Assembly: GCF_023652955.1 (NCBI RefSeq)
Contig: NZ_JAKLOY010000001.1
Span: forward strand, 186,001 to 250,000
Length of the DNA: 64,000 nt
DNA from: Geomonas sp. Red32
GTDB taxonomy: Bacteria; Desulfobacterota; Desulfuromonadia; Geobacterales; Geobacteraceae
Direction of reading: 5' to 3'
Position 1 is the first letter of the stretch, and each line of letters opens with the position of its first letter. The position numbers and the translations under genes were made by a program. The notes beneath the pieces were generated by a model. It did not search any database. It was not told the DNA's origin and worked only from the letters and a program-made list of their open reading frames with translations. Positions 47,311 to 55,471 of the stretch are shown here, one piece after another.

Positions 47311-48489
47311 TCATCCTAAAAGTCCCCTCGCCCGTTCCATCTTGGCCGCAATGTCGAGCCCGTTGATGCAGCGCGCCTGGCAGCTGCCGCAGTCGAGGCA
47401 GGCGGCAGCATCGGCGCCGGGGCGGATCTCGCGGTAGGTCGACCGCGCCAGGTCGTGGTCGCCGTACCCCCCTTCCGCGTACATGAGCGCGCGGTTTACG
47501 TTACTGATCTCGACCCCGGCCGGGCACCCCGCCTGGCAGGAGCCGCACATGGTGCAGTAAATTCCCTCCACCGCCTCGGCGTAGCGCTCGAGCCGCCGCC
47601 TATCCGCGTAGGTGAACTTCATCCCCATCACCGCGATGTTCTCCCTCAGCTGGGCGAGATCCTTCATCCCGGGGATCGCCACCGAGACATCGGGGTTTTG
47701 CAGCACCCACTTGAGCGCCGCCTGGTGCGGAGTGATGCTGCCGAGGGAGGCGGTCCGGTAGCCTCCCGCCTGGGTCTTCATGGCGATGATGCCGATTCCC
47801 GCCTTGGCCGCCCGGGAAATGGCCAGCCCCACCTCGGGAGGGGTTTTGAAGTTGTAAGAAACCAGGCAGGTGTCGAAGAAACTCTCCCGGTCGTCCACCA
47901 GCGCGTTCAGCACCTCGGCCTGGTTGGTGTGGGTGGTCACTCCGCAAAACCTCACCTTCCCCTGCTTCTTCAGCTCCAGGAGCGCCTCCCGCGTTTCAGG
48001 AATGAAGATCCGCTGCTTGTTGGTCAGGTTGTGCAACTGGATGACGTCGATGTAGTCCGTTTTGAGCGCCCGGAGACTCGCCTCCACGTCCTGGATGATC
48101 CCCACCTTGGAGCGGGAGTCGGGGAGCGTCTTGGTGGCGAGGAAGATCTTGTCCCGCCGCCCCTTGATCGCCTTGGCCACGATGGCCTCGTTGTTCCCCC
48201 CCATGTACTTGCGGGCGGTATCGACGTAGTTGACGCCGTGCTCCAGGGCCACCCGGATCACCTCCGGCTCGGGCGTGAGCATGGCGCCGAAGCTGACCAC
48301 GGTCACCTTGAGCCCGGTCCGGCCCAAGGTGCGGTAGACGGGAGCCGGAAACTCCGCGGGAGCGGTCCCGGCGTACTGCTGCACGACCTCGGCCAGCGCC
48401 TTGCCGCCCAAAAGCGCCGAGGTGGTCCCCACCATCCCCGCCGCGATGAAAGTCCTCCTGCCGATCCCCCTGCCGTTTCTGTCAGCCAT
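47311..48489 (-). CDS. Aldo/keto reductase with TAT signal and two 4Fe-4S clusters
   Basis: The 392-residue protein begins with a twin-arginine signal (GRGIGRRTFIAAGMVG). It continues as an aldo/keto reductase barrel (GRTGLKVTVVSFGAM, NYVDTARKYMGGNNE, KIFLATKT, YIDVIQLHNLTN) and ends with two ferredoxin-like clusters, CTMCGSCQAGCP and CLDCGSCQARC. Proteins of this design are known in anaerobes. Whether it uses NAD(P)H or a quinone is unknown. It ends four bases from the convergent hicB stop. CAGGAGG precedes the start. Confidence 0.88.
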   Translation of the reverse strand: MADRNGRGIGRRTFIAAGMVGTTSALLGGKALAEVVQQYAGTAPAEFPAPVYRTLGRTGLKVTVVSFGAMLTPEPEVIRVALEHGVNYVDTARKYMGGNNEAIVAKAIKGRRDKIFLATKTLPDSRSKVGIIQDVEASLRALKTDYIDVIQLHNLTNKQRIFIPETREALLELKKQGKVRFCGVTTHTNQAEVLNALVDDRESFFDTCLVSYNFKTPPEVGLAISRAAKAGIGIIAMKTQAGGYRTASLGSITPHQAALKWVLQNPDVSVAIPGMKDLAQLRENIAVMGMKFTYADRRRLERYAEAVEGIYCTMCGSCQAGCPAGVEISNVNRALMYAEGGYGDHDLARSTYREIRPGADAAACLDCGSCQARCINGLDIAAKMERARGLLG

Positions 48490-48655
48490 GATAATGCCTC
48501 CTGTCATGCTCACACGGCGATAGCCGTCTCACATTGGAAAGATTACCTACTCCAACAGCGCGTCCGTCCGGCCAATCCTGATCAATGCTACGACCTTATA
48601 GCACGAATTCCAGCAGGCAAAGCCTTTTTTCTAAGCCATTCCTCGTGTGATTTCA

Positions 48656-48685
48656 TTGAAAATTCCTCCCCTTTTGCAGTATAGT
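48656..48685 (+). promoter_or_regulatory. Sigma-70 promoter for the YkgJ-like gene
   Basis: TTGAAA at 48656-48661 and TATAGT at 48680-48685 are 18 bases apart and 75 bases before the start codon. Confidence 0.5.
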
Positions 48686-48760
48686 CCCCTCATCCTCCGA
48701 TCCGCCCAGGTCACCGTGTTTCCCTGTCATTGAACGTGCTGTCATAGAGGGGGTGTGGCT

Positions 48761-49084
48761 ATGTTATTTCCCAGGCGTGAGAAAGAAGTCCGGCATGGAA
48801 TACTGCTGGAGAATCCGGTTGACGACCCAGCCTGTTGCCGCGGCTGCGACGGGATCTGCTGCCGCTCCTTCCCGAGCGTGGAGCTCACCTGGGAGGAATA
48901 CGAGCAACTCCAGGCCCTGGGCGCCACCCGCCTCGAATTCGCCCTCTACGGCCCGCCGAGGCTCATGATCGAAAACGGCTGCGAATTCCAGGTGGGAAGC
49001 CGCTGCGGCATCTACCTCCACCGCCCCGCCATCTGCCGCCATTTCATCTGCCGGACCGATGGCGGCGGCGCCTCCTCAGCCTAA
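48761..49084 (+). CDS. YkgJ-family cysteine-rich metal-cluster protein
   Basis: The 107-residue protein carries the YkgJ-type cysteine pattern: CCRGCDGICC at about 25-34, then CEFQVGSRCGIYLHRPAICRHFIC. In the family these cysteines bind Zn or an Fe-S cluster; the function is unknown. The end GGGASSA is low complexity. ATG 48761 follows an AGAGGGGG stretch; a GTG two codons earlier is possible. Confidence 0.75.
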   Translation: MLFPRREKEVRHGILLENPVDDPACCRGCDGICCRSFPSVELTWEEYEQLQALGATRLEFALYGPPRLMIENGCEFQVGSRCGIYLHRPAICRHFICRTDGGGASSA

Positions 49085-49208
49085 CCATCCGGACCCAAGC
49101 ACCCTTTTCGGCGCCGGGCTGCGGACGCCCTCCTGGCCGGTATACTTCCAGATGTGAAGCGAAACGGCCCTCTCCGGTGGATCGCCACCGGAAGAAAAGG
49201 AGGAGCGG

Positions 49209-50246
49209 ATGCAATACAACAGACTGGGAAATACCGGCCTCATCGTGTCGCGGCTGGCGTTCGGCGCCATGACCTTCGGCTCGGCGGCCGAGGGGGACTT
49301 CAGGTCGGTCTACAAGGTGGAGCAGACCCTGGCCGATCACCTGGTGGGAACCTGCCTCGACGCCGGCATCAATTTCTTCGACACCGCCGACGCCTATGCG
49401 GGCGGGGACTCCGAGATCATCCTGGGCGCCGCCCTCGGCTCCCGCCGCAAGGAGGTGGTGATCTCGACCAAGGCGGGCTTCCGCAGCGGCGAAGCCCTCA
49501 TCGACCAAGGTCTCTCCCGCCATCACCTGATGGCCTCCATCGAGGGGAGCCTCAAGCGGCTCGGCACCGACTACATCGACCTCTTCAGCGTCCATCGCAT
49601 CGATCCCCACACACCTTTGGAAGAGACTATCGAGGCGCTGACCGACATCGTCCGGCAGGGGAAGGCGCGCTACACCGGCTTTTCCAACTGGCCTGCCTGG
49701 ATGGCCGCCAAGGCGATCGGGCTGCAACAGGGGCGGGGATGGCCCCGTTTCCAGGCGGCACAGCTTTTCTATTCGCTGGTCGGTCGGGACGTCGAGCGGG
49801 AACTGGTCCCCCTTCTGGAGGATTGCCAGGTGGGGATGGTGGTCTGGAGCCCGCTGGCCGGGGGCTTCCTCTCCGGGAAGTACACCCGCGACAATCCGGG
49901 GGGCGGCGGGGGAAGGCTCTCCGGATTCGACATCATCCCCTTCGACCGCGATAAGGGGTACCAGCTGATCGACGTCCTGCGCGAGATCGCCGAGGCTCAC
50001 CTGACCACGGTGGCCGCGGTCTCCCTGGCGTGGCTCCTCACCAAGCGCTGCGTGGCGAGTATCCTGGTGGGAGCGAGCAAGCTCGCCCAGTTGCACGAAA
50101 ACCTGAAGGCCGCCTCGCTGGTCCTTTCCGCCGAGGAACTGGCCCGCCTGAACCAGCTCACCGAGATCCCCAAGGCCTACCCGGAGTGGATGATCCCGAT
50201 CATGAGCGATGCGCGGGTTACCGGCGCTCTTGCGGGAGAAGGGTGA
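49209..50246 (+). CDS. Aldo/keto reductase
   Basis: The 345-residue protein is a single-domain aldo/keto reductase: MQYNRLGNTGLIVSRLAFGA, NFFDTADAYAGGDSE (Asp and Tyr of the tetrad), VISTKAGF (Lys), DLFSVHRIDP (His), YTGFSNWPAWM, and GASKLAQLHENLKA near the NADPH-phosphate site. It reduces carbonyls with NADPH; the natural substrate is not known. AAGGAGG precedes the ATG. The HAD phosphatase gene starts 48 bases later, so the two may form an operon. Confidence 0.9.
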   Translation: MQYNRLGNTGLIVSRLAFGAMTFGSAAEGDFRSVYKVEQTLADHLVGTCLDAGINFFDTADAYAGGDSEIILGAALGSRRKEVVISTKAGFRSGEALIDQGLSRHHLMASIEGSLKRLGTDYIDLFSVHRIDPHTPLEETIEALTDIVRQGKARYTGFSNWPAWMAAKAIGLQQGRGWPRFQAAQLFYSLVGRDVERELVPLLEDCQVGMVVWSPLAGGFLSGKYTRDNPGGGGGRLSGFDIIPFDRDKGYQLIDVLREIAEAHLTTVAAVSLAWLLTKRCVASILVGASKLAQLHENLKAASLVLSAEELARLNQLTEIPKAYPEWMIPIMSDARVTGALAGEG

Positions 50247-50293
50247 CCCGGGCGGCCAGGCTGTTCAACCTAACGAGCCCACCGGAGGCAGAC

Positions 50294-51064
50294 ATGATAA
50301 AAGGAGTACTTCTCGATCTCAGCGGCACCATACACCTCGGCCCGAATCCCTTGCCGGGAGCGGTCGCTGCGGTAGGCTCCCTCGAAAAGCGGGGGATACC
50401 GGTCCGTTTCGTCACCAACACCTCCCGCAGGACACGCGACACCCTTTACCGCGATCTCAACGAAATGGGTTTCAACATCCCTCGCGAGCACATCTTCACC
50501 GCACCGCTCGCGGTCCGGCGCTACCTGGAGTTGCACAGCCTGCGCCCCTACCTGCTGGTCCACCCCAACCTCTTTGCCGATTTCCAGGGGATCCCCCGGG
50601 AGAACCCCAATGCCGTCGTGGTGGGGGATGCCGAGGACGATTTCAGCTATGAAAAGATGAACGAGGCCTTCCGGCTGCTCAAGCAGGGGGCCAAGCTCCT
50701 CGCGACCGGCCGCACCCGCTACTTCGAGGGAAAGGACGGGCTGGAGTTGGACGCCGGTCCCTACGTCGCGGCCCTGGAGTACGCCGCCCAGATGAGCGCG
50801 GTGGTCCTCGGCAAACCGTCCGCGGATTTCTTCCTGGAGGCGGCCGAAGAGCTGGGGCTTCACCCCTCGGAGTGCGTGATGATCGGGGACGATCCGGAAA
50901 CGGACGTGGCCGCCGCGGTACGGGCGGGACTGCACGGGATACTGGTCAAGACGGGGAAATACCGGGAGGGGGATGAGAAGCTCGTAGGCGATGGCGGGAT
51001 GGTGGCGAGGGACGTGGTCGCCGCCATCGAGTGGGTGCTGGATCGGGTCGGACGAAAACCTTAG
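50294..51064 (+). CDS. HAD subfamily IIA phosphatase (HDHD2/LHPP-like)
   Basis: The 256-residue protein has HAD motif I written DLSGTIH (residues 8-14), as in the human HDHD2/LHPP subgroup, with Asp8 as nucleophile. Motif II is FVTNTSRR, the Lys is in VLGKPSADFF, and motif IV is MIGDDPETDVAAAVRAG. A C2 cap lies between motifs II and III. The substrate is unknown. GGAGG precedes ATG 50294. A family C repeat follows the stop. Confidence 0.88.
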   Translation: MIKGVLLDLSGTIHLGPNPLPGAVAAVGSLEKRGIPVRFVTNTSRRTRDTLYRDLNEMGFNIPREHIFTAPLAVRRYLELHSLRPYLLVHPNLFADFQGIPRENPNAVVVGDAEDDFSYEKMNEAFRLLKQGAKLLATGRTRYFEGKDGLELDAGPYVAALEYAAQMSAVVLGKPSADFFLEAAEELGLHPSECVMIGDDPETDVAAAVRAGLHGILVKTGKYREGDEKLVGDGGMVARDVVAAIEWVLDRVGRKP

Positions 51065-51168
51065 AACGCGGATGACGCGGATTGAGCGGATTTACGCGGA
51101 TAAGGCAAAAACTTTAAAGGGGGAACCCGAAAGCTTTATCCGCGGAGATCCGCGTCATACGCGAAAAT
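51065..51168. repeat. Dispersed repeat, family C, in inverted arrangement
   Basis: ACGCGGATGACGCGGATTGA and its continuation to GCGGATAAGG are answered about 60 bases later by CTTTATCCGCGGAGATCCGC and GTCATACGCG in inverse orientation. A shorter relative follows purA. Confidence 0.7.
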
Positions 51169-51190
51169 CGGCGTTCAAACGGTCTTGACG

Positions 51191-51230
51191 TAAAAAAAGC
51201 CGCCCGGGGAGATTCCCATGGGCGGCTTTC
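51191..51230 (-). terminator. Terminator of the minus-strand barrel gene
   Basis: GCCGCCC and GGGCGGC form the stem; on the minus strand seven T residues follow, 25 bases after the stop. Confidence 0.88.
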
Positions 51231-51254
51231 CTTTTCACAGCTGCCGAATGCGGC

Positions 51255-52091
51255 CTAGAAGAGGTAGTAGAGCGAGAAGCCGAGGCGGACGCCGTCGACG
51301 TCCTTCACCTTGACACCGGTCTCCTTGTCGGAGGCATCGGTAGCCCAGACGTAAGCGACGCTCGGGATCAGGTAGAAGTTGTGAGCGACCTGGACGTAGG
51401 TGGCGGCTTCGAGGTCGAAGTCTTCGTTAGCGGTCACCTTGCTGGTGGCGGTGTTGAAGTTCGCATCGAACTTGGCGTCGAGGGTGAAGGTGTGGTTGAT
51501 CTCCTTCTCCACGCCGAGGGTCAGGGTGTGGGTGTCCTGCTCACCGTTGTTCCTGATGGTGGCGCGGTAGATGGCGTACGGGGTGTGGTGGTGGTTCACC
51601 TTGCAGCTGGCGGCCAGGAACGGGCTCACGTCGGTGGTGCCGGTGCCGCCGGAACCCTTGCCGGCGGTGTCGAATTTCAGGCCGAGGCCGCCGACCACCG
51701 CGTAGCGCTCCTCCTCGCCGCCCAGCAGGTGGAACTTCCCTTCCAGGGCGAAGTCGCCGAAGCCGTCGCGCTGCTCCAGCTCGGGATTCAGGCCGGGCAT
51801 CTCGACCTTGGCGCGCTCGTTGAAGAGGTAGGGAATGGAAGCGGACATTTCAAAGCCGGGGACGATGCCGACGCCGACGGAGTAGAGGGATTCGGTGGTG
51901 TTGTAGTAGACCTTGCCGGTCCCGTCTAAGGGGCTTGCGACGTTGCCTGCGGCATGGGTGTACTCGAGGGTTGCCTGAGCTTCCACCTGTTTAGGGTCGA
52001 GGATATCGGTTACCAGCAGCTTGTGTTCCGCGCGCGCGGCGGTAGCTGTCATCATCACGAGGCCGAAGACAGCAAGGAAAATCTTCTTCAT
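51255..52091 (-). CDS. Outer-membrane beta-barrel protein, transport-like
   Basis: The 278-residue protein has a signal peptide (MKKIFLAVFGLVMMTATAARA). It then has a barrel with alternating strands (YSVGVGIVPGFEMSASIPYLF, ALEGKFHLL, YAVVGGLGLKFDTAG, TLTLGVEKEINHTFTLDAKFD, FYLIPSVAYVWA) and ends in the aromatic LGFSLYYLF typical of outer-membrane insertion. It resembles MetA-pathway/phenol-degradation-like porins. GGAGG precedes ATG 52091. Confidence 0.75.
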   Translation of the reverse strand: MKKIFLAVFGLVMMTATAARAEHKLLVTDILDPKQVEAQATLEYTHAAGNVASPLDGTGKVYYNTTESLYSVGVGIVPGFEMSASIPYLFNERAKVEMPGLNPELEQRDGFGDFALEGKFHLLGGEEERYAVVGGLGLKFDTAGKGSGGTGTTDVSPFLAASCKVNHHHTPYAIYRATIRNNGEQDTHTLTLGVEKEINHTFTLDAKFDANFNTATSKVTANEDFDLEAATYVQVAHNFYLIPSVAYVWATDASDKETGVKVKDVDGVRLGFSLYYLF

Positions 52092-52390
52092 TGAACTTTT
52101 TCCTCCAGGATTGAAATGGTGAAGCAAAGAGTTCATTAATACATCAAATTCACATTAAAGGCAACCCCGGATACCCTTCATGCTCACCCCGACCGGTAAA
52201 GAGATGTGGGGTTGTCGATGCGGAAGGCAGTCAGTTTCAGGAGTCCTTACCTTCAGACAGAAGAACGCTAACCAGCGGCAAAGAATGACATAACCAAGTG
52301 AAATTCCTACAGTGCCTTGACAAAGAGAGTGGCAGACGGCAACCTTTCAGGATAGAGCAGCATATCTTCATTCATTCGGCAGGGCCCGTC

Positions 52391-52828
52391 ATGGCAATGA
52401 TAAAGTGGAATTTTGCTTTCGTGGTTGGTATTGAAGAGGTCGACCGGCATCACCGGCATCTGGTGGACCTGCTGAACAAAGGGTATAGCCAGTTGAATGA
52501 CGATGCTTCGCCGCCCGACCTTCGGCCACTCCTCATCGAGCTCGTTGACTACGCGAACTATCACTTCGCCTGTGAGGAGGGATGGATGGCGTCCGCCGGT
52601 TATCCCGACCTGCCAAGGCATAGAAAAGAGCACGCGCTCTTTACCGAGAGAGTACTGGCTCTCACGAGACGCCACCAGGAAGAAAAAGAGGTCACCCTTG
52701 AAACCCTGAACTTCATCCACAACTGGATCACCCACCACATCCTCGAGGTCGACGTAGAGTTCGCCGACTTCGTCAAAGTCTGGAACCTCACCAACAAGAT
52801 ACAGACCCATACCCTTACCGCCGGCTGA
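52391..52828 (+). CDS. Bacteriohemerythrin
   Basis: The 145-residue protein is a four-helix hemerythrin: FVVGIEEVDRHHRHLVDLLN (first His), NYHFACEEGWM (His and Glu), HRKEHALF (two His) and WITHHILEVDVEFADF (last His and Asp). These bind a di-iron centre that holds oxygen, consistent with oxygen scavenging or sensing in an anaerobe. No partner domain is attached. The ribosome-binding site before ATG 52391 is weak; ATG 52397 is possible. Confidence 0.88.
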   Translation: MAMIKWNFAFVVGIEEVDRHHRHLVDLLNKGYSQLNDDASPPDLRPLLIELVDYANYHFACEEGWMASAGYPDLPRHRKEHALFTERVLALTRRHQEEKEVTLETLNFIHNWITHHILEVDVEFADFVKVWNLTNKIQTHTLTAG

Positions 52829-52931
52829 CCCCAGCCTTTCGCCGCATCATACCGGCCGATGCAGCCCCAGATCACCTCCGCAGGGGAGTGGGGATGGGCG
52901 TACCCGGCCGCCCCCCCTCTCTTGGCCCACC

Positions 52932-53085
52932 TTACACGGCCTTTCTCCTTTCCGGCTCTTCCCCCTCCATGAACTTGGCAGTCGTCAACTCGCGGCAGCC
53001 GGTCAACTCGTTGAACAGGCTCCGCTAGTGGATCATCGCCTGCCGCAGGTCCTCGGTCGAGGCATTCCCCGGCCGCTCACCAAAG
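52932..53085 (-). pseudogene. Remnant of a small gene with an in-frame amber stop
   Basis: Read on the minus strand, codons from about 53085 give FGERPGNASTEDLRQAMIH, then TAG at 53027-53025, then RSLFNELTGCRELTTAK and on to a TAA at 52934-52932. The sense continues through the stop in the same frame, so one Tyr codon probably became amber. No start codon or ribosome-binding site remains upstream, and the frame enters the collagen-like gene. The parent family is not identified with certainty. Confidence 0.4.
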
Positions 53086-54114
53086 CGGCGGTACCGCCTG
53101 TTCCGTGAAGACGGGATCCGGTCCCTTCCTTCCGTTGCCGTCGCGGCTGGAGAGCGTGAGCAAGGAGAGGTACGGTCTGGCGGCCGGGTCGTAGACGACC
53201 GTGATCCTTCCCCCTTTTCCCGGGGCGCCGGGGAACCCGTCGCGGCCATCCCTGCCGTCCCTGCCGCTCGATCCGCTCGGCCATCCCGAGCCGCCGGAGC
53301 CTCCCCTGCCGCCACGCCCTCCGCGTCCTCCGGCACCTCCCGAGCCCCCTTCCGCCTTTACCGTCAGCGAGCCCCCCACCGGGTCGACCAGGAAATATTC
53401 GTCCCGCCCCTTCCCGCTGACCTCGGCCTGCAGCAGTGGATTGCCGCCGGACCTGAGGGTGAGGAGAACCCGTACCGGCCCGGCATCCTCGCCCGCGCCG
53501 CCGTCATCGCCGTCCCCGCCGTCGGTTCCGTCCGATCCGTCTCCCCCGGGGGAGGGATTCTCGAGATCGGTCGATCCGCTCATCCCGCTGGTGCCGTCAA
53601 TGCCGTTGGAGCCGTCCATCCCGGACCGCCCATTCCTCCCCGAGAAATTGGCGGCGAAGTCGTGGTCATAGCGGAGAAAGACGTCCAGCTTGGTGAAAAT
53701 CCAGGGATGGGAGGGGGCGGTCACCGTGAGAGACGGGAAGGCGGTATCGGTGACCCGGGGATCGGCCGGCATGGTGACCATCCCCTTCCGGTTCGCCGCC
53801 ATGAGGGCTGGGGTGACGACGAGATCATCCCACAGGACCTTCCCGTTACCCGCCCCCTCGGTGAGGAGAATCTTCCCCGCAGTATCGGTGACCGCAACCA
53901 CCAAAGGGGTGGTCTGGCCGGGATACATGGCCGGGCCCTGAGGGAGCCACGCCTCCATCCTCTCTACCGGGACCTTCTCCAGGCGGACCCGGCTCCCCAT
54001 CCAGACCCGCAGGCTCGTGCAGCCGCCCAGCATCAGGACCAGCGCCGCAAGGAGCACCGCCCCGGCGGCGGCCGCCACCCTGTTCCACCCGGATCCCCTC
54101 ACCCTTTCGTCCAT
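53077..54114 (-). CDS. Collagen-like glycine-repeat lipoprotein
   Basis: The 345-residue protein has a lipoprotein signal (LLAALVLMLGGC, lipid Cys near residue 32). A domain of about 130 residues lies before it enters Gly-X-Y triplets, in three blocks: GRNGRSGMDGSNGIDGTSG, then GGDGSDGTDGGDGDDGGAG, and after a beta-rich insert GGSGGAGGRGGRGGRGG and SSGRDGRDGRDGFPGAPGKG. A short C-terminal domain follows. Such triplets can form a collagen-like triple helix, with Asp/Arg in place of Pro, as in other bacterial collagen-like proteins. It would be anchored to a membrane and project outward. Confidence 0.8.
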   Translation of the reverse strand: MDERVRGSGWNRVAAAAGAVLLAALVLMLGGCTSLRVWMGSRVRLEKVPVERMEAWLPQGPAMYPGQTTPLVVAVTDTAGKILLTEGAGNGKVLWDDLVVTPALMAANRKGMVTMPADPRVTDTAFPSLTVTAPSHPWIFTKLDVFLRYDHDFAANFSGRNGRSGMDGSNGIDGTSGMSGSTDLENPSPGGDGSDGTDGGDGDDGGAGEDAGPVRVLLTLRSGGNPLLQAEVSGKGRDEYFLVDPVGGSLTVKAEGGSGGAGGRGGRGGRGGSGGSGWPSGSSGRDGRDGRDGFPGAPGKGGRITVVYDPAARPYLSLLTLSSRDGNGRKGPDPVFTEQAVPPLW

Positions 54115-54253
54115 GGCCCCCTCCCCCCAAAGCAGTATTAACATTCTCATACCGCCTGACTGTGCAGGCAGTGTGCATGAAATGTGGAATTACCAACGGC
54201 ATGGGAATAGGTCAGCGCTATCGCCGACAGTAGCTTTCTTTGCCGCACCGGCA

Positions 54254-54281
54254 TTGACATGTCACTTAGGCGAAGTAGATT
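54254..54281 (+). promoter_or_regulatory. Possible sigma-70 promoter for the secreted protein gene
   Basis: TTGACA at 54254-54259 and TAGATT at 54276-54281 are 16 bases apart, about 115 bases before the start codon. Confidence 0.4.
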
Positions 54282-54397
54282 AATAGAATCCATTCAGCAA
54301 CTGGCTTTAACGGGGATCCAGATAGGATCCTGCGCAATCCAATGAGCAAGGGTGGCCTTACTGTCCGGCTCGCCACTCTGTGCGGTGGGATGATCCG

Positions 54398-55429
54398 ATG
54401 GACCATACACTCCGGAGAGGAACCATCCTCCTCGTCTTTGTCTTTACCGTCGTGCTGCTGATACTGCCGCCCCTCCCGATACCGGTTGCGCAGGCCGGCG
54501 AGTTCACCTTCCTCACCGAACATCCCGGCAAGGCAACCGCGACGGTAACCGTGGCCAACCAGCCGCAAAAACTGCTGAGCCGTCAGGATGCCGCCGCCTA
54601 CAAGCGGAACCTGGAAAGACTGCGGGATCTCATCCTCAAGCAGCCCGTATTCCAGCCCCCCCTCGGGGTGGAGGTGATCGGCTACTTCCGCCCCAACGAC
54701 TCCCTTCCCGCCTCCACCAAACTTCCGGTTCCCGGCTTCGGCTACCTCCGTTTCCACTTCTACCACCTCGCCCCCAAGACGGGGAAACCGGTCCGCATCT
54801 GCTGCACCACCGACGAGATCTACGCCTCCATCAACGACCCCGGCCAGGGATTCGACGGCATCGGGGGGCAGAGCGGGTTCGCCACCAAGGCGATCTACGA
54901 GCCGCAAAAGGTGGGAGAGATGGCGGGCTTCCCGGTCTACCGGATGGACGGCGGCGACGAGCTCGTGCTCCTCACCCGCCAGGGGGTGGTCCCGTGGATA
55001 CCGGTGACCCGGGAGGAGTACGTCTCGGTCTATCTCAAATACTGGCAGTCGATGGCCAAGGAGACCCCGCAGGAGACCGTGTTCCTCCCGCAGATCGTCG
55101 GCAGGCACCAGACCGCCCTGGACCGGATGACGCCGGAGGAGCGGAAGATGCAGGCGCGCCAGCTGACCTGGGACCCGTACGAGCCGACCCTCGCACCGGC
55201 AGGAAGCGAAGAGGGGCGGCCGCTGGTGCGGATCAACCCGGCCTGGTACGACCCGTCCCTGCCACGCTCCGCGTTCCAGCTGATCGCGCTCCGCTTCTGC
55301 TACAGCGGCAACCTCGACCACGACGCCCCCGGCAAGACCGTCCACGGCGATATCAGCCCCTTCCGGGTATGGCAGTCCCTGCACACCTCGGACTGGGGGG
55401 AGATCGGCAAGGCAGTGACCGGCAAATAA
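54398..55429 (+). CDS. Secreted or membrane-anchored protein, function unknown
   Basis: The 343-residue product has one N-terminal hydrophobic segment (about residues 10-32) that is a signal peptide or anchor. A soluble body follows: FTFLTEHPGKATATVTVANQ, FRFHFYHLAPKTGKP-type stretches, a Cys pair ICCTTDEIYAS, and a C-terminal DHDAPGKTVHGDISPFRV. No domain is recognised. The gene precedes the OmpA-domain gene by 42 bases, so they are probably co-transcribed. ATG 54398 was chosen; a GTG six codons earlier is possible. Confidence 0.6.
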   Translation: MDHTLRRGTILLVFVFTVVLLILPPLPIPVAQAGEFTFLTEHPGKATATVTVANQPQKLLSRQDAAAYKRNLERLRDLILKQPVFQPPLGVEVIGYFRPNDSLPASTKLPVPGFGYLRFHFYHLAPKTGKPVRICCTTDEIYASINDPGQGFDGIGGQSGFATKAIYEPQKVGEMAGFPVYRMDGGDELVLLTRQGVVPWIPVTREEYVSVYLKYWQSMAKETPQETVFLPQIVGRHQTALDRMTPEERKMQARQLTWDPYEPTLAPAGSEEGRPLVRINPAWYDPSLPRSAFQLIALRFCYSGNLDHDAPGKTVHGDISPFRVWQSLHTSDWGEIGKAVTGK

Positions 55430-55471
55430 CAAAAAACGGCCCAAGAACTAATTCAAGTAAGGGGGATAGCC

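Noticed and set aside
53025..53336. 103-residue open frame antiparallel to and overlapping the collagen-like gene
   Set aside because: It reads through the Gly-triplet region in another frame; only its last part, beyond the lipoprotein stop, looks like real sequence and is reported as a gene remnant.
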